From assembly GCA_045649205.1 (NCBI GenBank), contig JAZRPJ010000087.1, forward strand, positions 1 through 7,370: a stretch of 7,370 nt of DNA, in the 5' to 3' direction. The stretch is from Flemingiibacterium sp045649205 (GTDB taxonomy: Bacteria; Bacillota; Clostridia; Oscillospirales; CAG-272). Position 1 is the first letter of the stretch, and each line of letters opens with the position of its first letter. The translations under genes were made by a program, and so were the position numbers. The notes beneath the pieces were generated by a model. That model was not told where the DNA came from. It worked only from the letters and a program-made list of their open reading frames with translations, and did not search any database. Shown here piece after piece: positions 1-3,910 of this stretch.

Positions 1-28
1 GTTGGCGAAAGAGGAGGTGGAGGGTTGG

Positions 29-70
29 GGAGGAGGGGGAGCCTTTACGCAGTATGGTTCCCCCTCCTCC
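29..70. repeat. Long 15-bp inverted repeat (stem-loop)
   Basis: Positions 29-40 (GGAGGAGGGGGA) are the exact reverse complement of 59-70. The stem extends inward through G41-T58 (wobble), C42-G57 and C43-G56, giving 15 pairs around a 12-nt loop (44-55). One arm is purine-only over 12 bases and the other pyrimidine-only. No T-run follows on either side, so it is not a classical terminator. It lies just left of the double-hairpin repeats and may belong to the same intergenic repeat element. The pairing is seen directly; any function is unknown. Confidence 0.7.
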
Positions 71-84
71 GAGTTTCGCCCCCA

Positions 85-223
85 ATGCCGAGGACGGCAT
101 ATGTCGGTAGAGGCTCTCCCGAGCCTCCAAGGATGCCGAGAACGGCATACGCCAGAAGCGGCTCCTCGAGCCGTCCCCCCGATGCCGAGGGCGGCATACG
201 TCAGGAGCGGCTCCCCGAGCCGC
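85..223. repeat. Three tandem copies of a double-hairpin repeat unit (about 48 nt)
   Basis: Each unit has hairpin A, ATGCCG-(4 nt)-CGGCAT, then a 9-nt linker, then hairpin B. Unit 1 has A at 85-100 and B at 110-127 (GAGGCTC-TCCC-GAGCCTC). Unit 2 has A at 133-148 and B at 159-173 (CGGCTC-CTC-GAGCCG). Unit 3 has A at 182-197 and B at 207-223 (GCGGCTC-CCC-GAGCCGC). A stems are identical and only their loops differ (AGGA, AGAA, AGGG). B stems differ by a compensated A-T to C-G change at the second pair. Unit starts are 48 and 49 nt apart. Conserved pairing with varying loops points to selection on, or replication of, a folded form. Candidates are a REP/BIME-like interspersed element or a structured 3' RNA. 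Confidence 0.75.
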
Positions 224-251
224 CACCAGTGCTGAAGGCGGAATTCAAGAC

Positions 252-298
252 AAAAAAGCCCCGGAGGGAACTCTCATATAAGAAAGCTCCTCCCCGGG
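252..298 (-). terminator. Rho-independent terminator candidate for the beta-propeller gene
   Basis: Read on the minus strand, just after the stop of the beta-propeller gene, GGAGG/CCTCC arms (289-293 with 263-267) extend across a small internal loop to CCC/GGG (296-298 with 259-261). An A/T-rich loop sits between the arms. A run of six T follows on the minus strand (A252-A257 on plus). The stem is imperfect, but the hairpin-plus-T-run arrangement and position fit a terminator. Confidence 0.65.
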
Positions 299-317
299 TG
301 ATTTTAAATATTGAATT

Positions 318-1493
318 TTACTCCTCATAAAGGAAAGCCACATCAAGCTCGGCGATCTCGCGGATGCCGTTAGCGGTGGAGTCAAAGGAGATACGCTTGC
401 CGTCGTGGGACCAGATGTTGTGGAGATCACAGCGGTTGTCACCTATATCCGGAGCGGTGGAGAATTCCTTATAAAGCTCGGCGATCTCACCGGTCTTGCT
501 GTCACGGATGTAGATGTGACGGAAGGAATCGTCATCCGGATAGTCGTCACCGATGAAGAAGCGGCGATCGGGCGAATAGAGGGTATGTATGTCATATTTA
601 AACATAGGATGGTCAAAATGTACATTCTCGTGCGCCATGTCTTTGATCTCGTGTACACCGTCCACACCGTCGAAGCGGAGATAGCCGAGTATCGTCTTGT
701 CATCCTTCCAGTGGTAGTGAGATACCATGGTTTCAGAAAGCAGAGAATAGAGATTGCCCTCAAGGTCAGAGGTATAAAGCCAGGTCGCCCAGCCTATACC
801 TCTTCCTATCTTTGCAAAATTGCGGTTGAGGAAAAGGAAGCGGTTTGATGCCTGATTGAAAGTAATGTGATTGACAACAAACTTCGCATCGGCAAATTTC
901 TCGCTGGGGAACTCCCTTGCGATACGTGCGTAGTCGATTATAAGCTTTGACGCGCCGGTTTCGAGATTTACGAGGTATACGCCGTCGTCATCGGGAGTTG
1001 CAACGTCTGCCCACTTGTCGGGAACGTCGCTGTAGCCGTATCCGGGACGGAAGTCGAAAACTCGGGACATATTGATGGCAAGTCCCCATTTGCCGTCGGG
1101 TGACACATTGGCAACGGCACGCTCTGCCATACGCTTCTTTCCAGTCTTCAAATTGTGTATAACACAACGGAATTCCTTTCCGTCGCGGACGTTGTAGATG
1201 ACCTCCTCGTCGGGCTTGGCAGGGTTCCACTGAAGCAGGGCGCCCTGCTGGAAGTTCCACGCGGTGGTTTCGGCGAAAAGGGTCATCTCGCCGGTTACTG
1301 TGTCAACATAACCAAGCTCTGCCACATCGTCTTTGTTCGGGAGTCTGTCACGGTAATCGAGGGTGACTCTGTGGAGAAGATGACGGCGGTCGGCCGGGTC
1401 GTAAGCGAGCAGGTCGTAATAGCCGAAGAAATAGTGATATCCGTCACTTGGGGTGAGGATGCGTTTTATAACGCCGGCTTCGGGAATTTTCAT
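318..1493 (-). CDS. Oligogalacturonate lyase-like / TolB-like six-bladed beta-propeller protein
   Basis: A 391-residue protein with no signal peptide or membrane segment, so probably cytoplasmic. The sequence shows repeated propeller-blade motifs: NFQQGALLQWNP (80-91), NVSPDGKWGLAI (129-140), NHITFNQASNRFLFL (208-222), SHYHWKDDKTILGY (258-271), HTLYSPDRRFFIGD (303-316) and LHNIWSHDGKRISFDS (357-372). These resemble PD40/TolB-type blades and the PL22 oligogalacturonate lyase fold. PL22 enzymes use blade histidines for catalysis and metal binding; His209, His259, His261, His303 and His358 are candidates, but I cannot align them securely to known catalytic residues. The start at 1493 is preceded by AAAGGA (1503-1508 on the complement) at suitable spacing, below a consensus promoter. 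The gene stands alone, divergent from the AraC-family gene and followed by a terminator. Pectin-oligomer cleavage is a hypothesis; a non-enzymatic propeller is possible. Confidence 0.7.
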   Translation of the reverse strand: MKIPEAGVIKRILTPSDGYHYFFGYYDLLAYDPADRRHLLHRVTLDYRDRLPNKDDVAELGYVDTVTGEMTLFAETTAWNFQQGALLQWNPAKPDEEVIYNVRDGKEFRCVIHNLKTGKKRMAERAVANVSPDGKWGLAINMSRVFDFRPGYGYSDVPDKWADVATPDDDGVYLVNLETGASKLIIDYARIAREFPSEKFADAKFVVNHITFNQASNRFLFLNRNFAKIGRGIGWATWLYTSDLEGNLYSLLSETMVSHYHWKDDKTILGYLRFDGVDGVHEIKDMAHENVHFDHPMFKYDIHTLYSPDRRFFIGDDYPDDDSFRHIYIRDSKTGEIAELYKEFSTAPDIGDNRCDLHNIWSHDGKRISFDSTANGIREIAELDVAFLYEE

Positions 1494-1538
1494 GGTGACT
1501 TGTCCTTTCTTTTCTCATGAAAAACACTTATTTTCATC

Positions 1539-1567
1539 ATTATATCACACCGCAAGTGATTTGTCAA
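1539..1567 (-). promoter_or_regulatory. Consensus sigma-A promoter of the beta-propeller gene
   Basis: On the minus strand, TTGACA (1567-1562) and TATAAT (1544-1539) are separated by exactly 17 nt, and TGA precedes the -10, forming an extended -10. Every base matches consensus. The start codon at 1493 is about 45 nt downstream of the -10. The spacer carries an imperfect dyad ATCAC-N7-GTGAT (1544-1560), a possible operator for a repressor. Confidence 0.85.
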
Positions 1568-1860
1568 TACAGTTCAGCTGCAACTGCAGCGGCGATCCGA
1601 TAGCGACATTCCTACTCGAAGATATTAGCTGTGGGTCTTTTCATCAGGAAAGGGGTAAGCGGTGAACTACGTCGGCAATGGGCATGAAATCGAGGGTAAG
1701 ATTCGTTTCAATATCGGGTTTTATATTGTAGGCTTTGTGTGCATAGCTTATGAAGACAGGCAGGGGTTCTTAGCTTTCGGGGCGCAGGAATTAACGGTAA
1801 AGGAAAAAATGTCAAGGGTTACATCTGAATTAGGCGAAAGTCAACGGCTCTTGTTCACAT

Positions 1861-1907
1861 ATGATGTTAATATTTTTCGCCCAAAATTAGTACGATATTC
1901 ACATCAT
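1861..1907. repeat. Imperfect dyad upstream of the AraC-family gene
   Basis: ATGATGT (1861-1867) pairs with ACATCAT (1901-1907). After one mismatch the pairing continues with 1869-1873 against 1895-1899. It encloses AATTAGTACGA (1885-1895), which recurs in the bsh/GH116 intergenic region. It sits 30-80 bp upstream of the AraC-gene -35, where a regulatory site would be expected. The pairing is visible; the role is inferred. Confidence 0.4.
1885..1895 (+). promoter_or_regulatory. Putative AraC-regulator site, copy 1 (AATTAGTACGA)
   Basis: This 11-bp sequence is identical to 3821-3831. Both copies are near an ATGAT-TTAAT-like stretch (1861-1871 here, 3814-3824 there). This copy is about 44 bp upstream of the AraC-gene -35, compatible with autoregulation. 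Binding by the AraC protein is inference. Confidence 0.35.
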
Positions 1908-1938
1908 CCTTCGCAAACTCAAAAAACCCGAAAAAGGC

Positions 1939-1967
1939 TTGCAATTTGCGGAAAAATCTGATATACT
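1939..1967 (+). promoter_or_regulatory. Sigma-A promoter of the AraC-family gene
   Basis: TTGCAA (1939-1944) is followed after 17 nt by TATACT (1962-1967), preceded by TGA (extended -10). The predicted transcript starts near 1974, 28 nt before the ATG at 2002. This excludes the in-frame upstream TTG start at 1939, which lies in the promoter itself. Confidence 0.7.
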
Positions 1968-1988
1968 GATAATAGAAATCCGCGGTAA

Positions 1989-1995
1989 AAGGGGG
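1989..1995 (+). promoter_or_regulatory. Ribosome binding site that fixes the AraC-gene start
   Basis: AAGGGGG ends 6 nt before ATG 2002. The other in-frame ATG at 1996 directly abuts the G-run with no spacing, so 2002 is the better start. Confidence 0.65.
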
Positions 1996-2001
1996 ATGAT
2001 C

Positions 2002-2799
2002 ATGGATAAATTATATGACAATATGAAGTTTATTCGTTTGCTCTTTCGCAGTGTGCCTGCCGTAAATGCAACAGCACCCGTTCTGCTTACATATGTGGAT
2101 GTGACCTACGTTCTTTCCGGAGAAATATCATATCGGTTTAACGGAAATCCGGTCACCGCGAAAGCTGGAGATGCTATTGTTTTCCCACGGGGCTGTATAC
2201 GACAGCGGCTTTGCGGTACTGCCCCGGCATACTATGTGAGCTTCAATGTGAAAGTCCCCGATGACTTTGATTTGGGCGTTTCGGGATTAGTGGAAAATGC
2301 TCTTTGCCCCAATACCGTCTACCTGCTTGAAAACGCCAAAAAAGACTCCCTCTCAATAGATTTACAAAAGGAAAATAAGTGCCTGTCCATATTCCTATAC
2401 CTGTGCTGTCAGCTGAAGGAAATCGCTAATGACAGCGGAAACGTCCATGTAAAGCTGATAAAGCAGTATATAAACGACCATCTCTGTGAGCACATCACTT
2501 TGGGAGAGATCTCAAACCAGATCCACATTGTGGAGCAGTACATCTGCGCAGTCTTCAAAAAATATACGGGCATGACTGTTTTCGAATACATAAACTCCGA
2601 AAGGGTCGACCTCGCCAAGCGACTGATCGCCACAAATGAATTTACGCTCATAAAGATTTCCGAAATGTGCGGCTTTTTCGATTATAACTACTTTTCAAGA
2701 ATATTCAAGCGGGTAGTGGGAATTACGCCATTAAACTACCGTCGAAGCGCTCTTTCTCACCATATCAAGCTGCCCGAAGAAAGAGAAGACGGCACCTGA
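2002..2799 (+). CDS. AraC/XylS-family transcriptional regulator
   Basis: A 265-residue DNA-binding regulator, typical length for the family. The N-terminal part (about 28-85) reads as a cupin-type sensing domain, with VTYVLSGEISYRFNG and the AGDAIVFPRGCIRQ turn. The C-terminal part holds two helix-turn-helix units: ITLGEISNQIHIVEQYICAV (165-184) and LIKISEMCGFFDYNYFSRIF (216-235), followed by the family signature VVGITPLNYRR (238-248). Such proteins usually activate carbohydrate or host-signal-responsive genes on ligand binding. It is divergent from the beta-propeller gene and convergent with the bsh-like gene, so either could be its target. A shared 11-bp sequence upstream of this gene and of bsh favours bsh plus autoregulation. 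The ligand cannot be read from the sequence. Confidence 0.93.
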   Translation: MDKLYDNMKFIRLLFRSVPAVNATAPVLLTYVDVTYVLSGEISYRFNGNPVTAKAGDAIVFPRGCIRQRLCGTAPAYYVSFNVKVPDDFDLGVSGLVENALCPNTVYLLENAKKDSLSIDLQKENKCLSIFLYLCCQLKEIANDSGNVHVKLIKQYINDHLCEHITLGEISNQIHIVEQYICAVFKKYTGMTVFEYINSERVDLAKRLIATNEFTLIKISEMCGFFDYNYFSRIFKRVVGITPLNYRRSALSHHIKLPEEREDGT

Positions 2800-2811
2800 A
2801 TTCCCGCACGC

Positions 2812-3762
2812 TCACATTCCCGTGGCTTTATGGATATATAAGCGTGAGCCGTTTAGATCAGTGACTCTCATATCCACAGCGGTGATTTCGGAGTTTCCGT
2901 AGGTGGTGTAGTAATATATTCCCTTATGGACATTGCAGCAGCTTGTATAACGGGTATATTCAAATCCCCCCTCTCCCAAAACACAGCCCTTCGGCATCGC
3001 CACAGAACCGAGAATGTGAAAGAATTGATTTACCTTCGATTTTTCATCCTCGTCGAACAGAGAGTTCTCCTTTACAAAAAACGCCTTTACAAATCGGGAT
3101 GGGCTTGAAAAATCACCCGGCAGTCCAAGTGCCCCCATACCGAGGCTGTAATTTTTCACCGGCAGCCCCGGCTTCAGGCGTGATACTGCCGGACCAACAT
3201 CAAGCGCCATATAGTTGCTCATATTTGTAAAGTGGAAGTCAAAAGTCGGATTATTTGTCAGAACCTCGAAGGGGTTGTCATAAATTTTAAGCCCATCATG
3301 CACGCTTTCTACCGTGAGCGTGCTTTTTTTGTCGCTTATCATCCAGTGAAGGGGGGACAAGGGCAGATCTTCGCTGAAATTCATGTTAGCTAAATTTATT
3401 CTGTCAAGCATATGCTTGACCTCACCCACAGTGGAGCATTGTCCCAAAATCCAGGGGATAAATTCAAATGGGGCAACATTATCCTTGTCCCTGTGGAGGT
3501 CACAGTACACGGCATTGCCGGGAAAATTCAGCCCTGCCATGCTGAGCCCCTTTTCATTTGTTGCCTCAAAATACAACGGTATGTCACGGACAACGGCAGC
3601 CATGCCTATCATAGCATAGTGCGAACGCATAGGGGGCAGACAGCGCATTTTAAATTCATAATTTCGCGGCGTGATGACTACCTGCTCACCGTACCCTCGC
3701 TCAAGATCAAGATTCCGTCCGAAATATGAGTCTTCATTTCTGCAGCATACAGCTGTACACAT
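2812..3762 (-). CDS. bsh: Choloylglycine hydrolase family protein (bile salt hydrolase-like)
   Basis: A 316-residue Ntn-hydrolase that should cleave the amide of glycine- or taurine-conjugated bile acids. After removal of Met1, Cys2 is the N-terminal nucleophile. Other active-site positions expected from clostridial enzymes are visible: Arg16 and Asp19 (GRNLDLE), Asn79 (GLNFP), Asn170 (VLTNNPTFD) and Arg223 (LPGDFSSPSRFVKAFF). The tail motif YTSCCNVHKGIYYYTTY (270-286) is also typical. Length and lack of a signal peptide fit cytoplasmic Gram-positive bile salt hydrolases; Gram-negative penicillin V acylase-type members normally have a leader. GGAGGA (3771-3776 on the complement) lies 8 nt before the ATG. 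The gene ends 12 bp from the AraC-gene stop, without a clear terminator, and is divergent from GH116. Penicillin V acylase or N-acyl-homoserine lactone acylase activity remains possible, but the motif context favours bile salts. Confidence 0.92.
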   Translation of the reverse strand: MCTAVCCRNEDSYFGRNLDLERGYGEQVVITPRNYEFKMRCLPPMRSHYAMIGMAAVVRDIPLYFEATNEKGLSMAGLNFPGNAVYCDLHRDKDNVAPFEFIPWILGQCSTVGEVKHMLDRINLANMNFSEDLPLSPLHWMISDKKSTLTVESVHDGLKIYDNPFEVLTNNPTFDFHFTNMSNYMALDVGPAVSRLKPGLPVKNYSLGMGALGLPGDFSSPSRFVKAFFVKENSLFDEDEKSKVNQFFHILGSVAMPKGCVLGEGGFEYTRYTSCCNVHKGIYYYTTYGNSEITAVDMRVTDLNGSRLYIHKATGM

Positions 3763-3796
3763 AAAAAATCTCCTCCGTGATTTCTTTTTCGTGCAT

Positions 3797-3825
3797 ATTA
3801 TGCCCGATAATAGATGATTTAATTA
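3797..3825 (-). promoter_or_regulatory. Candidate weak promoter of the bsh-like gene
   Basis: On the minus strand CATAAT (3802-3797) is a fair -10 inside the small palindrome GCATA-T-TATGC (3793-3803). At 17-nt spacing the -35 would be TAATTA (3825-3820), far from consensus and overlapping AATTAGTACGA (3821-3831). A poor -35 covered by a regulator site is the usual layout of an activator-dependent promoter. An alternative -10, TATTAT (3812-3807), cannot be excluded. Confidence 0.4.
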
Positions 3826-3831
3826 GTACGA
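3821..3831 (+). promoter_or_regulatory. Putative AraC-regulator site, copy 2 (AATTAGTACGA)
   Basis: Exact 11-bp match to 1885-1895 upstream of the AraC-family gene, here at the -35 position of the bsh-like promoter. This is the place for a class II activator. Only the sequence identity is observed; protein binding is inferred. Confidence 0.35.
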
Positions 3832-3839
3832 AAAAATCT

Positions 3840-3857
3840 CCGTGTAAGTTGACACGG
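3840..3857. promoter_or_regulatory. Dyad operator candidate over the GH116 -35 element
   Basis: CCGTGTAAG/TTGACACGG pairs at 7 of 9 positions, including perfect 6-bp outer arms (CCGTGT, ACACGG). It contains the whole TTGACA -35 hexamer (3849-3854), so a bound protein would block RNA polymerase. The LacI-family gene at the end of this transcription unit is the obvious candidate binder. Unlike most LacI-family operators it lacks a central CpG. Confidence 0.5.
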
Positions 3858-3877
3858 TCTTTTTTCTATGCTAAAAT
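3849..3877 (+). promoter_or_regulatory. Sigma-A promoter of the GH116-lacI unit
   Basis: TTGACA (3849-3854), 17-nt spacer, TAAAAT (3872-3877), with TGC before the -10 as an extended -10. Transcription would begin near 3884, leaving a leader of about 27 nt before ATG 3911. Confidence 0.8.
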
Positions 3878-3910
3878 AGAGGTAACAGGTATTTTTTTGA
3901 GAGGTGCTAT

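Larger units (their letters stand above)
1568..1938. other. 371-bp intergenic region with dyads and a doubtful 99-codon ORF
   Basis: No convincing gene is present. A 14-bp dyad GCTGCA-AC-TGCAGC (1577-1590) lies directly behind the -35 of the beta-propeller promoter. On the plus strand a GTG at 1662 follows an AGGAAAGGGG ribosome-site-like stretch (1646-1655) and opens a 99-codon frame to 1961, which ends inside the AraC-gene promoter and resembles no family I know. The minus strand over about 1646-1770 is also open and ends in ...DFMPIADVVHRLPLS-stop, protein-like but lacking an upstream start. The area may be a decayed gene or a long regulatory region. An imperfect dyad lies at 1861-1907. 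Confidence 0.4.

Noticed and set aside
85..205. CGGCATACG and similar strings resemble part of a common sequencing adapter, raising the possibility of contamination.
   Set aside because: The match covers only about nine bases, recurs in a regular hairpin context with variation, and is explained by the repeat structure.
85..223. CRISPR array
   Set aside because: The repeated units are adjacent and self-similar along their whole length, with no unique spacers of constant size and no cas genes nearby.
2..330. Two overlapping plus-strand open frames in the GC-rich left edge
   Set aside because: Their translations are low-complexity and arise from the hairpin repeats; they have no convincing start signals or protein-family resemblance.
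405..848. 147-codon plus-strand open frame inside the beta-propeller gene
   Set aside because: It is antisense to a well-supported coding region with clear domain motifs and has no ribosome binding site.
1939..2001. N-terminal extension of the AraC-family protein to a TTG at 1939
   Set aside because: The extension overlaps the predicted -35/-10 and lacks a ribosome site, while ATG 2002 has a well-spaced AAGGGGG.
2800..2849. Terminator between the convergent AraC-family and bsh-like genes
   Set aside because: GCTCAC (2810-2815) can pair with GTGAGC (2844-2849), but the arms are short, the loop is long, the hairpin lies in coding sequence and there is no T-run.
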